A DNA stretch of 64,000 nucleotides, taken from positions 264,273-328,272 of the forward strand of contig NZ_LMHU01000001.1 in NCBI RefSeq assembly GCF_001428505.1. Reading direction: 5' to 3'. Both the position numbers and the translations under genes were made by a program. This document shows, piece after piece, positions 51,497 through 62,400 of this stretch (positions within the stretch are counted from its first letter, which is position 1; the number at the start of each line of letters is the position of its first letter). The stretch is from Terrabacter sp. Root181. Lineage in GTDB: Bacteria > Actinomycetota > Actinomycetes > Actinomycetales > Dermatophilaceae. The notes beneath the pieces were generated by a model that saw nothing but the letters and a program-made list of their open reading frames with translations, was not told where the DNA came from and searched no databases.

Positions 51497-53704
51497 CTAG
51501 ATCACTGCCGACATGACAGCGCGTAACAGCCCCGTAGCACCCCGCCCTTCAGCCATCGCGACGATCGTGCCGCCCCTCCTGATGTCACGAATGTGGTTGG
51601 TAGCGGCGTGCTTTGCCGTGGCCCATCCGATGACGACGATGTCGCTCCCCCTAACCATGGCGGTAAGTCGTTCTGAAGCGTCGTGCTCGTGGTTTAGTAC
51701 CACCTTGGCCGAAGGAGCAATCTCGAGGATCCATGAGCGGGCCTTTGCGGCTGCACCCTCGTCGAGGGTGTAGATGCCGATAGCGAGTCCGTCCAGGGTT
51801 GGCGCTTCGGATGGCGGGTCCTCCGCGTTGTCGTCGAATTTCGCGTGCCAGACCTCGATCGGTTGGCTGGCCTCGCGGCCAAGGAGGCGGAGTAGAACCC
51901 TCTGCGCCTCACTGACTCGATCGGCGTACGCCGTGAGTTGCGAGTACAACTCGATGACGAACGCGTCGCGGCTGACCGGATCAGGTGCCGGGGAAGCAAG
52001 GGCGGCGTCCAGAATGTCGGCTGCCCAGTCGCATCGGCGCCATGACTTGACGCGTGTCCAAACGTCAAGAAGGTCTAAGAGGAGTTGTTTGTACTGCGCG
52101 GTCTCCATACCGGTGTTCAGGACGGTTGAAGCGAGATCAGATATCGCCCCCAAGTCCGTGGCTGTGAGGTCGGATTCATATGTGAGGACGGCCAGGAGCG
52201 CATTGTGAAGGGGCGCGAGTCGTGCGCCCGAGGCGCCGGAACGCTGGCTGTACGCAAGTGCTCTTGGCACGGCGTCAGCAACCAGAGTCATCTGTGCGGG
52301 TCCGCGAGTAGCTAGAAACAAATCCGAGAGTGCCCGGACGGCTTGATCGGAATCCAAGACCGTCGCCTGCCACCCAGCCAATGCTTCGTCCAGAAGCTCT
52401 ATGGTCTCGCGGTTAGGGTCCCCTTCGAGACGCTGGAACCATTCCGTCCAATTACCTGGCAAGAACCTCGTCCTGCCGCGTAGTTCGTGAAGGGCAAGCC
52501 TGACGAGCGCGTCGTTGAGGAGGTCGGCCTGCTCGTCCTCAGGAAGCGTGTCGAAGGCTTCAACCGCGGCTATGGCCGCGTCTTGGGTGCCGATGGAAAC
52601 CGCCGTGATAACGACGATCTTGGTGCGGACGAGCCCGGGCGCGTCTGTTAGCGCTGCGGTGAAGGCGGCGTCGAGGTCGCCCAGTTGGTACACCTGCAAT
52701 GCAGTTCGCTGCGGCTGGGGTTCTTGGCGTCTGCGAGCCCAGACAGCTTGAAGCCAGGCGGAGACCTCGAGGCTCCAGGGGCGGGAAAGTACGTCCTCGG
52801 CGTACCCTTCGTTGGGTATCTCAGCAGTCGAGGCCGCGAGCATCTGTAGGCGAGCGGCCGATGGGTCATCGGTTGGGCTCAGAACTGTGAAGAGTGCGCC
52901 GTAGCGTTGGGAGACCTCGATCTTGAATCGCTCTATCGCCTGGTCGACGGGCAGGGCTTGATTGTCTACGACCAGGTATGCGTCGAACATCAGTCGCTGC
53001 AATGCGACTGTGACTGCGCGAGGACGGCGGATCGCGATAAGGGTGGCGAGATCTGGGAAGTTGGTTGCGTTCTGCGTGGTCTCGAAAGTAGCCACGAGTC
53101 GGAAACGGAGGAAGAGCAGGTTTGACGCCGTGAGTTGTCGATTGCGCTCAATCTCAGCGAGTGCCTCAACCGCGTGTTGGTGATGCCGGCCGGTCAAGGC
53201 AAGTTCGAAGTCCCGAAGGATGCGGCCGAGCGGCCGGATCCGCACCCAACTGCGTTGGGGTCGATGTGCCCAAGCGCTGTGGAGTCGCTCGAGGCCGGCA
53301 CGAAGCGCTGCGGTATAGCCGGGCAAAGGCGCAAAGCGATAGACGCGTCTGTCGGGTCCCAGTTGTGCGATGGCGGCCTCGACCTTGTCGGCGATGTTCA
53401 AGGAGGCAGGTTCCGGGGTGAAGTCCGAGTATGGATCACCGGCCACAGCTAACAACTCGGCGCCCAGTCGTCGGAAGTCGGCGTAGTCAAATGTGACGGC
53501 GTACCAGGTTGGCTGTTGCTGTTGGCCGGTCCGCCGTGGAAGAAGCCACGGCCACGGGGCGCCGTCAACGATATCTCGGATCAATTCCTTGAGGAAGTTG
53601 TGCGACGGGTCAGCGAATGCGATTGCATGCGGGTCGATGTTCAGCGAGTTCGCAGGACCGAAGAACTCATCGAGGAAGACGACGCGTGCGGTCTGGTCGT
53701 CCAC
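51497..53704 (-). CDS. dpdD: DpdD, Dpd defence system restriction component
   Basis: 735 aa from the GTG at 53704, 2 bp after the dpdK stop. It begins VVFLDEFFGPANSLNIDPHA and is mostly helical. The last 95 residues look like a Rossmann-type domain (GLAIGIYTLDEGAAAKARSW, SDIVVIGWATAKHAATNHIR, GTIVAMAEGRGATGLLRAVM) whose order resembles DUF2325. Size, context and start fit DpdD. In Dpd systems DpdA-C insert 7-deazaguanine derivatives in DNA while DpdD-K restrict unmodified DNA. Here dpdD is the last gene, next to the IS scar, rather than beside dpdC. The individual role is unknown; the call rests mainly on context. Confidence 0.65.
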   Translation of the reverse strand: MDDQTARVVFLDEFFGPANSLNIDPHAIAFADPSHNFLKELIRDIVDGAPWPWLLPRRTGQQQQPTWYAVTFDYADFRRLGAELLAVAGDPYSDFTPEPASLNIADKVEAAIAQLGPDRRVYRFAPLPGYTAALRAGLERLHSAWAHRPQRSWVRIRPLGRILRDFELALTGRHHQHAVEALAEIERNRQLTASNLLFLRFRLVATFETTQNATNFPDLATLIAIRRPRAVTVALQRLMFDAYLVVDNQALPVDQAIERFKIEVSQRYGALFTVLSPTDDPSAARLQMLAASTAEIPNEGYAEDVLSRPWSLEVSAWLQAVWARRRQEPQPQRTALQVYQLGDLDAAFTAALTDAPGLVRTKIVVITAVSIGTQDAAIAAVEAFDTLPEDEQADLLNDALVRLALHELRGRTRFLPGNWTEWFQRLEGDPNRETIELLDEALAGWQATVLDSDQAVRALSDLFLATRGPAQMTLVADAVPRALAYSQRSGASGARLAPLHNALLAVLTYESDLTATDLGAISDLASTVLNTGMETAQYKQLLLDLLDVWTRVKSWRRCDWAADILDAALASPAPDPVSRDAFVIELYSQLTAYADRVSEAQRVLLRLLGREASQPIEVWHAKFDDNAEDPPSEAPTLDGLAIGIYTLDEGAAAKARSWILEIAPSAKVVLNHEHDASERLTAMVRGSDIVVIGWATAKHAATNHIRDIRRGGTIVAMAEGRGATGLLRAVMSAVI

Positions 53705-53706
53705 GG

Positions 53707-54246
53707 TCAGACCGCCACATATTCGGGGTTGGTCCAGCGATTCATGAATGCTAGTCGTGCCTCCCCGATCACTCTAGGGTCTGAGTCGAAGCGTAGTGCT
53801 TCTTCGAGGATGAGGATTCCATTGCGCGTGAAGTTCATAGAACCGCTGACGTACCATGCGGAAGAGAGGAGTCCCTTCTCATGAAGAACTTGTCCCGTCT
53901 TGGCCTGGAACCGCTCACCAACGTTTCGCAATTGCGCCCGCGCCCTCGTGGTTTCGATGAACCTCAGGTTGTGCGCGTCCGGGCGCGTGAGAAGGCGCAC
54001 AGCGGTTCCACGTTCGGCCAATGACACGAAGACACGCGCCAGTCCGATCTCCTGCGTCGGCCATTCTTCGCTCAGAGAAGCGAACGCGTCGCTGCGATTG
54101 TCGATGACCGGGATATCACTCACCCACGGCGAAATAAGCCAAAGTTCCCTGCTTGGCGATAGTAACTCGGCTACGAGGAGCGCTGACAGGAGTCCTCGGA
54201 TCTCCGCCTGCAAGCCCTTGGATTCGGTGAAAATAAGGCGAGTCAT
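53707..54246 (-). CDS. dpdK: DpdK, phospholipase D-like protein
   Basis: 179 aa from the ATG at 54246, which overlaps the dpdJ stop (ATGA) and decides the start. One PLD-type half-site is present: His122 and Lys124 in GQVLHEKGLLSSAWYVSGSM followed by Asn138 (NFTRNG). A strand/loop ELWLISPWVSDIPVIDN near residue 34 is typical of the fold. PLD-family nucleases act as dimers with two HxK motifs. In the Dpd system DpdK is the PLD-like member and is a candidate nuclease. Confidence 0.75.
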   Translation of the reverse strand: MTRLIFTESKGLQAEIRGLLSALLVAELLSPSRELWLISPWVSDIPVIDNRSDAFASLSEEWPTQEIGLARVFVSLAERGTAVRLLTRPDAHNLRFIETTRARAQLRNVGERFQAKTGQVLHEKGLLSSAWYVSGSMNFTRNGILILEEALRFDSDPRVIGEARLAFMNRWTNPEYVAV

Positions 54247-57200
54247 TGGGGCGACTCCGAGAGTTCCAAGTCGACGTAGGCAACATCGCTCCGTCGCCCA
54301 GTGCCCACAACACGGGGGTAGGCCAGTATCCACCCGACGTCGAGGGGGGCGGTTTGCAGTTCAACCAGGGCGGCCGCCAAGGCCGTTGTCTCGCCGATCG
54401 AGTTGGTCAGTCGCACCGCTCCGCCAGTTGTGAGCCTCTCGGCGACGATGCGCTCCCAGTCCGGGTCCTGAACATCGACAATCGCGGCCTCCGTTTCCGT
54501 CAGTGGCGCGAGGAGGAGTCGGTCCGTGCCAGAAAGGCGTTGGAAACGATTCTGCGCACGAAGTGCCGAAGCCCGCGCGTTTACTCCCCGGGGCCAAAGA
54601 GTTCCTAACATCATGGCGAAACGCTGCGCTCGGCTTGATTGCTGCAGGTTCGGGCCGGATAGGCCGGGAAAGTGGAGTGTGGTATCGCCACTAGCGATGA
54701 AGGCAGCAGTGCGGACGTCAATGTCCATTCCCATCGAGACCTCAATGCCTCTCCATGTTTCCATGACCGCCCTAGTTGTAGCGTCGGAGCGAGGTGAGGA
54801 TCCTGGCCTCAGAACACGTGTGTTGAGGGCCGCGACAACTGCATGGCTCAACGTCATCCCTCGCAGCCTCAGTTCACTCAGGAGCGTGGAGGTCGCATCC
54901 CGGAGCGCCGCGTTGCCTTCCCGGCTGGCCTGACGAACACTGGAAACCAGGGTGGCGATTCCATGATCTGTGTGGGCCAATTCTAGGAAGCGCGATATCT
55001 CACGATCAACACCTTCAGCGTCCGTCTCCCGCAAGGCGGTCCCGACGAGTCGCCAGAACCGACGGGGGTCGTCGTCGTACCTGCGACTAATCTGTTCGAT
55101 GAATCCGACACCGCCCGTTGACGATTCAGAGATCCAGACGGTCGGCGAAGAACCTTTGCCGAACTCATCCGCATCGCCTGTGTCGACGACCAACCCATCT
55201 GTGTCTATTTCGGGGCACAGTCGGGCGACGGCGTCCACGATGGCTGCCCCAAGAGTGCTCAGCGTTCGACTCCTAGCCCACGATCTTCCATATTCTGTGT
55301 CTTGCCAATGCCGAGCTTCGGACAGCAGGCTGATCAGAGCTTGCACGGTTTCGGGCACACGTGCCAGGTCGGCCAGATCCGCGTGCAAACGCTGGCGCTG
55401 CGGCTCCTCAGCCATGTCGCTATCCCTCTCTGGCTCACCAGCGAATGTTGCGAACGTCACCTCGAGAACTTCTGACATGCCGTCAACGACGTCGTCGACT
55501 TTCAGGGAATTCAGCGCGGTCTGCAGATCCCAGCCTTCAGTCGCACAACGTTCGGCGATCGCGGACAGGAAGAGGAACGCAAGCCAATCTCGTTTAAAGC
55601 TGTTGGCCTCCTTCGGAATTCGACTCGAGTCCCTGACGGACCAAACGAAGGCGTCGCTTACCGCTCCCCGGCACGCCTCAGGGCTGAGGCTCGTGGTAGA
55701 CAGTTCGGTCAGAAGGTTGAGATCGACTTCGATGCGGGCCGCGTCTACCGTTATCTCAAATCCCAGGGCGACAGGTTCTTCCGTTTCGTTAACGAAGTCA
55801 ACCTCGAAGCGTTCGGTGCTTCCATCCTGGAACTTCAAGTCTGCGTTGCACCCTGGGGCGAACCTTCGAGCCGTAATGTCCGTTCCGTCTGCGTGGAGAA
55901 AAAATCGAACATCTCGCACGAGCGTGCTCCATGCGGACGGATCGGGCACCGAAGCCATGAGCGGCTCAGCCTTAACGACGAACTCGCGGAGCCATTTGGG
56001 CGCGGACATAGATGAGTCGCGTAACTGTTTCGGCAAGTCTTCAAGCTTTAGCCTCAGGGGTCGAAGGCACTTTATTTGGTGCGGATGGCCATCGACGTTC
56101 CCGGTGAAGACGCCCAATGGTTCCCCTATGACTAGATCCGAGAGGTCCAGTTTTCGCCGATCCCCTGCTTGGAGTGGTACAGGGAGCCAATGACATTGCG
56201 CGCCGAACTCAACAGCGTAGCGTTTGGATGCCCGGCCTGGGATGAACTCGCTGAGGGCCTGGACGATGGGAAGTGCTTCTGCCTGCCTCTCGTCGTCCCT
56301 ATGCGGAATGTCCAGCTGAACTTCGGGCACCAGCAGATCACTGAATAGATTCGGAGGAACGAACTCTGGGAGTGGCGTTGCGCGCCAGTCCCCTTCCAGC
56401 CTTGCCTCATTGCTGCCCCAACGACTGGCTAGTCGTCTATAGGCTGTTGGGACAACTTCGAGGAGAAGTGATCGCGGCCCTTCAAATACCAGTGCGGTTG
56501 CCTCATCGAGGGTCACCTGAAGGGCGCGGGACAAGTACGCGCACAGTCGATCCTGCTCATTCCGTTCCTCAAGCAGGCGCAGACATATCTTCTCCAGTCG
56601 CTCTTGGCGCTCGAGGTCCGCCATCCTGCCATGCTTTGCTGGTCGCGCGAGATCGTTCCAGACATTTCCTTTGAGTTGGGGGGGTAATTGTGTGGCGAGA
56701 AAGTCGAATAGGGCATACGTTGCCTGAATTCGAAGGACGTATCGGTTGGCGATGGGGAGAGGCAAGCGACTGAGGCTTGGCGAGAAGAGTTGTTCGTACG
56801 ACTCGTAGGCGAGCCTGTCTCTTCCGTAGTCGCTAAGAACCGTCACGGTCCATGGACGCATACCGCGTGTACGACCTGCTCGACCACGACGCTGTATGAA
56901 GGAGGCGTTGTCGCGAGGTGCTTTGTGCTGCAACACCGCGCCCGCAAGAGGATCATCGAATCCAACTTCGAGTGAGGCCGTCGCGATGATCACGTCGGCA
57001 GTCAGATCAACGCCAGCGTCCTGCGAACTTGTGCGTCGGACTCGAAGTGAGTCTGTGTTCCCCAAGTAATGACCGATAGCCGTTGGGGCGTCCCAAGACT
57101 GCCCTGCCGCGACTCGCAGCAAGTGATTGGTGTCCGGTCGGTGCGGAGACCGCAGAGCGGCCAAGCTGCGAGGGAGCCTCCCGAGAGGCTTCTTTTCCGA

Positions 57201-58766
57201 AAGCCAACCTTCCGCGCTCAGGGTATCCCAGAAGAATCGATTGACACTGTCGAGTTGATCGGTGAAGGCGTACACGCGTTGGCCGTACATACCGCCACTT
57301 GTGGCGGCGGCGGTGTCGAGCATGCGCCGAAGCAGCATGAGGGTCTGAATACTTGTCGAGAGTTGGCTCGTGCCAGACGCTGGGTTACTTCTGAGTGCGA
57401 GTGAGTATTCCATGCCCTCGGCGATCATGTCGCCAGCGGTAGGCGACACCTCGGTCACGGCCTGTTCAGCAAGGCCCGTGAGATCGGCGAAGAAGCCTTG
57501 ACCATCAATGAGAGTGGCGGACAAGCCCACGAAGGTCACAGGCGCGTTCACGGCAGCCCGCCACCGCCGCAGGAGAAGCGCGGTTTGGGCCCCCGTCGTG
57601 CCCGTGTACACATGGACCTCGTCGAGCAGTACTAGTCGGGGCGGTCGTGCACGACCGAGGGGCCCGAGACCAAAGACGTGCCGCGAGTACGAGTCCGTGA
57701 AGCGCCGGTTCAACATCTCCGTCGTCGTAAAAAGGATATCGGGGGGCGTCGTCTGGATCGACCGCCTCGTAAGCAGGAGTTCGCCCTCCTTGGTGTGGCC
57801 ATCGCAACCCTCCGCCGTACAGGCCAGTCGTTCCCGCTCGACCCCTTGACGAAGGTCCTCATGCCGCCACACGAGTACGCCATCGCCGCAGTAGGGGCAC
57901 CGGAGCATTGGGCAGACATAACCCTCCGGCCGCCTCACCCAACCGGGTGTAGTGGGTACGTCCTTCGCGCTAAGTGGGGTGGCACCGTATAGGGAAGCAA
58001 TGCGCAGAGGACGACTGGCAATCCTTTGCGTTACCTCGTCCAGGCGACGACATTCGAGATACGCCGCTTGGAATTGATCCTTCAATAACTCGATTCTCGG
58101 ATACAGGGCCATTACACGCGTTGCGGCCGGTCCGGACACGTTGGCTGCCGCCCAAGCAAGCGCCGGGATGTAGAAGGCCAAGGTCTTGCCACTTCCTGTG
58201 CCAGCAGCGACTACGGTACCGCGCGAACTGGGAGCCTTTATGTCGCTAAGGACTTGGGCTGTGGCGACCTGCTGAAAATCGGCAAAACGATAGTCCACCC
58301 CTCGATCGATCAAGGCCAGAGTTGCATCACGAACAGCAGTAGGATGACCACTGAGGGCCCTCGAGAGACCGGCATCGAACGATGCTGACGTGATGTGTCT
58401 CCTCGGGTAGAGCCTGGGCCCCAGTTGATAGCGGAAGTCGGACACCAGTTGCGGTGTGCGGATCCAGTCCTGGCCCGGGAACCACTGCCTGAGGTACTGC
58501 AGCAACCGGATCGTTTCCGCCGATCGGGTACGGAACAGAACTGGGGACGTACCGGGCACAGCAAACAGCAATGTGCGTTGGTGCAGGTCATCGATCAACT
58601 GATCGGGCTCTACAAACGGACCGGAAGGATCAGACGTGGCAAGATGCGCCGCCAATTCTCGCAGTTCCGCTCGAGAGAAGGCACCGTCGACAATTCCCCA
58701 TGCGAGCAGTTCTGCTTCCCGTCGCTCAAGCATTCCCAGCAGTTGGGTGGCGAGATCCTCGCTCAC
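54243..58766 (-). CDS. dpdJ: DpdJ, large DEAD/DEAH-type helicase
   Basis: 1507 aa from the GTG at 58766, overlapping the dpdI stop. Superfamily 2 motifs: Q-like FADFQQVATAQ (about 161), Walker A AGTGSGKT (188-195), DEVH box (382-385, LVLLDEVHVYTG), motif III GLSATLID, and motifs V/VI in ATASLEVGFDDP and QRRGRAGR. A cysteine cluster CPMLRCPYCGDG with later Cys316/Cys321 sits between motifs I and II and probably binds zinc. The long C-terminal half has no recognised domain. Fits DpdJ in size and gene order; likely translocates on or unwinds DNA during restriction. Confidence 0.78.
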   Translation of the reverse strand: MSEDLATQLLGMLERREAELLAWGIVDGAFSRAELRELAAHLATSDPSGPFVEPDQLIDDLHQRTLLFAVPGTSPVLFRTRSAETIRLLQYLRQWFPGQDWIRTPQLVSDFRYQLGPRLYPRRHITSASFDAGLSRALSGHPTAVRDATLALIDRGVDYRFADFQQVATAQVLSDIKAPSSRGTVVAAGTGSGKTLAFYIPALAWAAANVSGPAATRVMALYPRIELLKDQFQAAYLECRRLDEVTQRIASRPLRIASLYGATPLSAKDVPTTPGWVRRPEGYVCPMLRCPYCGDGVLVWRHEDLRQGVERERLACTAEGCDGHTKEGELLLTRRSIQTTPPDILFTTTEMLNRRFTDSYSRHVFGLGPLGRARPPRLVLLDEVHVYTGTTGAQTALLLRRWRAAVNAPVTFVGLSATLIDGQGFFADLTGLAEQAVTEVSPTAGDMIAEGMEYSLALRSNPASGTSQLSTSIQTLMLLRRMLDTAAATSGGMYGQRVYAFTDQLDSVNRFFWDTLSAEGWLSEKKPLGRLPRSLAALRSPHRPDTNHLLRVAAGQSWDAPTAIGHYLGNTDSLRVRRTSSQDAGVDLTADVIIATASLEVGFDDPLAGAVLQHKAPRDNASFIQRRGRAGRTRGMRPWTVTVLSDYGRDRLAYESYEQLFSPSLSRLPLPIANRYVLRIQATYALFDFLATQLPPQLKGNVWNDLARPAKHGRMADLERQERLEKICLRLLEERNEQDRLCAYLSRALQVTLDEATALVFEGPRSLLLEVVPTAYRRLASRWGSNEARLEGDWRATPLPEFVPPNLFSDLLVPEVQLDIPHRDDERQAEALPIVQALSEFIPGRASKRYAVEFGAQCHWLPVPLQAGDRRKLDLSDLVIGEPLGVFTGNVDGHPHQIKCLRPLRLKLEDLPKQLRDSSMSAPKWLREFVVKAEPLMASVPDPSAWSTLVRDVRFFLHADGTDITARRFAPGCNADLKFQDGSTERFEVDFVNETEEPVALGFEITVDAARIEVDLNLLTELSTTSLSPEACRGAVSDAFVWSVRDSSRIPKEANSFKRDWLAFLFLSAIAERCATEGWDLQTALNSLKVDDVVDGMSEVLEVTFATFAGEPERDSDMAEEPQRQRLHADLADLARVPETVQALISLLSEARHWQDTEYGRSWARSRTLSTLGAAIVDAVARLCPEIDTDGLVVDTGDADEFGKGSSPTVWISESSTGGVGFIEQISRRYDDDPRRFWRLVGTALRETDAEGVDREISRFLELAHTDHGIATLVSSVRQASREGNAALRDATSTLLSELRLRGMTLSHAVVAALNTRVLRPGSSPRSDATTRAVMETWRGIEVSMGMDIDVRTAAFIASGDTTLHFPGLSGPNLQQSSRAQRFAMMLGTLWPRGVNARASALRAQNRFQRLSGTDRLLLAPLTETEAAIVDVQDPDWERIVAERLTTGGAVRLTNSIGETTALAAALVELQTAPLDVGWILAYPRVVGTGRRSDVAYVDLELSESPQ

Positions 58767-59491
58767 GCGTCATCACCCGGCACAACGACGTAGCGATCGA
58801 GCAGTCCTTCCTCATCTAGCCAATGCGTAACCTCTGAGGACAGTTGAGATAGCGGGGCGCCGTCTGCGGCGCAAAGGTCCAGGAAGTCACGCACTGCGGG
58901 GGGCACGTGATCCAGATCAAACGAAGCCCAAAGCTCTCCTCGCTCCTTAAGCGTCTTCAAAAGTGCAGACACTGAGCCCGGCCTATCGGTCGGGTCCATA
59001 GCGCGCAGCACGGCGAGATTGGCATCGAGATGCTTGAGTTGCTCGGTCGACGCCGTGGGTCCGCCCGCGCGCCGCTCGACGAGTTCAATGAGTCCTGTCT
59101 GGGGCACGGGTACATGGCGGTCGCAGTATTCGCGCCAAGCCTCGCGCCCCCCAGCCCTGAGTTCGTTCGTGGCGCGGGTAGCATCAGCACGGATTGTTGG
59201 CAGGTCATGGTGTCCAATGACAGACAAGGGGTCTGTCACAGCGGCAGCCGCAAGGGCTTCCACCTGATGCACCGCCGTCTTCGCAGTCGGACTCACAAGT
59301 GGTCGCTCGGTAATCCCACCTTCCGCGCACTGCTCGGCGAAGGACGCGGCCGAGGCTAGTTCGGTGGCTAACGTGGCGATCGTGGAGGACACTTCGAGCA
59401 CGCGGTCCCGCAGGTGCTTCTCACTGTTCAGTTGGCGGAGTGCATCTGACTGCTTGATGACCGCAGTCGCGACATCGACCAGGGAAGTCAC
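58763..59491 (-). CDS. dpdI: DpdI, helical accessory protein
   Basis: 242 aa starting MTSLVDVATAVIKQSDALRQ (GTG start at 59491). Almost wholly helical with heptad-like stretches (TIATLATELASAASFAEQ, LDANLAVLRAM) and an acidic C-terminus. No catalytic motif. It is linked by 4-nt overlaps to dpdH upstream and dpdJ downstream. Assigned by position and size in the H-I-J-K order; the sequence alone would not identify it. Confidence 0.6.
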   Translation of the reverse strand: MTSLVDVATAVIKQSDALRQLNSEKHLRDRVLEVSSTIATLATELASAASFAEQCAEGGITERPLVSPTAKTAVHQVEALAAAAVTDPLSVIGHHDLPTIRADATRATNELRAGGREAWREYCDRHVPVPQTGLIELVERRAGGPTASTEQLKHLDANLAVLRAMDPTDRPGSVSALLKTLKERGELWASFDLDHVPPAVRDFLDLCAADGAPLSQLSSEVTHWLDEEGLLDRYVVVPGDDA

Positions 59492-62400
59492 AGTATTCCT
59501 CCTGCTCGGCGCATGGCTCGCACCAACTGTTCAAGCGCTGCATTATGACTATCTCCCACGCCTGTGCTTCCGCTTTGAGCGTTGAGCGCTAGTTGCCCTC
59601 GCTGGTGTGCTTCCCCCAAGACGTTGCCTGCTCTGATCAAGAATGTCCTGAGAGGTGACAGGCGGACCGTCGGCCTCGTCGCTAGCCACACCAGTGTCGC
59701 TCGCTCGGACCCTTCGGCATGGTTCTTCAGGTGGTCCTCGATGTCATAGACCGCATCTAGAGTACCGGCGCCCGTCAAGGCTTCGCATTCCTGTGTGAAT
59801 TTCAGCATCTCGTGGCCTGGGTAGAATGTCTTTACGTCTCCTGCCGCGCGGGCCGCATCCGCCAGAAGATTGCCCAACTCGTATAGATCCGAGGTGCCGC
59901 CGAGCGCGCTATTGATCTGCTCCACCGCTATACGGATTTGACTCACTTCGAGGGCAATAGGTCCCGACCATTGTCGCAGCAAGGCCTTTGCATAGCCTGC
60001 CACGAACGGACTGGCCTCTTCGGCCGGCGCTGCATTATCGCCCAGGCTCACGAGATCTTCGATTGCCTGCAGCATGGGAACTGCATCAATCGCATGCGCC
60101 ATCGCACCTCCCCCTTGGCGGGCACCATAACTCAGGAGCACACGTTCGATGATGTCGTTGCGACGCTCCTCAATGGCAGCCCGCGCAGCAGTTCCCGTGG
60201 CGCCGTCCCGGCCGATAGTTTCATGAAGGTGGGCCTGCGCTTTGGGGGTGAATGCTGCCGACAGCAAGTCGAGGGGATCGTCGCTTGCCGCTTCGGCCAC
60301 CCCCATGAACGCAGCACCGACGACAAGGGCCTGCATGGCAGTTGCGAGGGATGCGCCGGTTTCGACGTCCGTGAGGCGCCGGCAGTGGTCAACCACCTCC
60401 ACGGCCCACGAGTCGAGGAGGTTGCACAGCCGCCGATACGCATCAGGGCCGCCGGGGAACACCCATGAGCCGAGGGTCCGGTGCTGAACGATCGCTCGCA
60501 GGATAGCCCCGCTGATCTCACTTGGGCCGATCGACGTCTTCCACACTCGTGGCCCCGCACTGCGGCCTCCAGCTGCTTGGTCAATTTCGAAGGATGCCTG
60601 ATCGATGGCCTCCCGGACGAAGGCCGCCCCCGGGCGCATGAGCGTGATGTCCCAGTCCACCCGCGTCCGCAATGCGTCCGCAAGGTATTGGCGCAGTTCC
60701 CTTGCAATATCTGCATCGAGCAGTCCATTTCCTGTCGCCCACTGGTCGATCAGTTCGATCTGCCTCGCTGACCGCTCGGACGAGCCGTCGGGCTTCAGTG
60801 TCGGCTGAGATGCCGCCTCGGTCTCGTGCCACTCCGGAGTCTCCGTCGGCACCTCCGTGATGATGGGAATGCTGAAAGCAGAGTGGATTCCGGGCGGCAG
60901 GTTGACTATGGAGTCCGGGCTATCGCCCCACAGGGTGAGAAGCACCCGACGGCGCTCCGGGCTGGGGAAGTCATTGACTGCCATCGACACGTTGGCAGGC
61001 AACGCCTTCTGCGGCCGTGCTGCGGAAACGAAGGACTGGCCGTACTCCTTGGACGGGAAAAGTCCATTCTTGATGTCGGCGGCCTCTGCCTCGATCGTGC
61101 GACGAATCACTTGGCCGAGCACCGCTCTAGGGTCGAAGAAGGAAGACGACGTCACCGCATAGACCGTCCGTTTGACGGCAACGTCATTGAATGGGTATAG
61201 CCCATATCCGTCGGACGTCTGTCCGAAACTCTCATGACACGGTTTCTTGAAGCCGCAGCCCTCGCAGGCATTAGGAATCCAGTCGGCGTCGATCCTCTTT
61301 GACCTATTCCACGCAGCCTCCAGTCCGGCCGAACCAACTCTCGTGGCGTTTAGATAGCGCCCAACGAAGTCGAGAGTTGTCCGCTCCCCCTCGGTATCAC
61401 CTGATGAGAAGGGCACATTGAGGTCGTAGACGTGACTGGCGAACGCGGCGCGGGTCTTGATTGTGTCAGCCAATGAATCAAAGTATCCGCTTGTCACAGC
61501 CAGCGTCGTTCGGATCCCGCAGAGATCCGGCTCGTTCGGTCGTTTGGTGGGTTCGACGATGGCATCGAGCAACTCACGCTGGATGCCCTGCAGGATGGTG
61601 AAATCTTCAATCAACAGGACGAGTTCCATATCCTGCTTTGCAAGGGTTCGGCGTGTCTCCATCATAACATCGGTCAGGCTTACTGCTCCTTCAAGACCGA
61701 AAACCGTCTGGATGGCAGGGCCTAGCTGCGTGGTCATCATCTCCACGGCGATACGCGCCGCGGTCGGGTACTTCAGTGAGTAGTTTACGTCACGAGCGGC
61801 CCTGGCGGCATCCCGGTCGTCCAAGCGCGTGGGGAGTTCATCCGTCGTGAACTCAAAGGGTTTCTCGTGGTCGCCCTGACGCGTGCCACTGAGCGCGCTG
61901 TGTACGAAATGCGCTATCAGGCCGTCCTTCCTCAGGAACCAGTCGCGGAAGAACACGTCACGTAAAAGCACGGGGAGTCTGGTTTGGAGTTCGTCCTTGG
62001 TCTGCTGTGTGTCCGAGGTCGCCGGAGAGGGCCAGTTCGAGTATTCGATTCGATCGGCTAGGGCCGCAAGCAGCGCTGATGGAGCCGCCTTCTCGTCAAG
62101 TTTGGTGGTCGCTTCGTGGAGCGCCGCGCGCAATTCTGGAACCTCGTCCCCTTCCATCTTGTCAAGGATGAGTTCGATGACCTTGCGGAGGTTGGTGCCA
62201 TACTTGGGCACATAGATAACCCGCCTACGTTCGTTCCCATCGCCGATCTTCGCCCCCATCCAGCGAACCAGGTGCGACTTACCCGCGCCCGACTCCCCCC
62301 GGATGGGGAGGAGCATCATCGACTCATTCTCGCGAAGGAACTCCTGCAGAAGTTCTTGCTCAGTGACGTATTTTGAGTCTCCCGAACCGGTAAACGAGGT

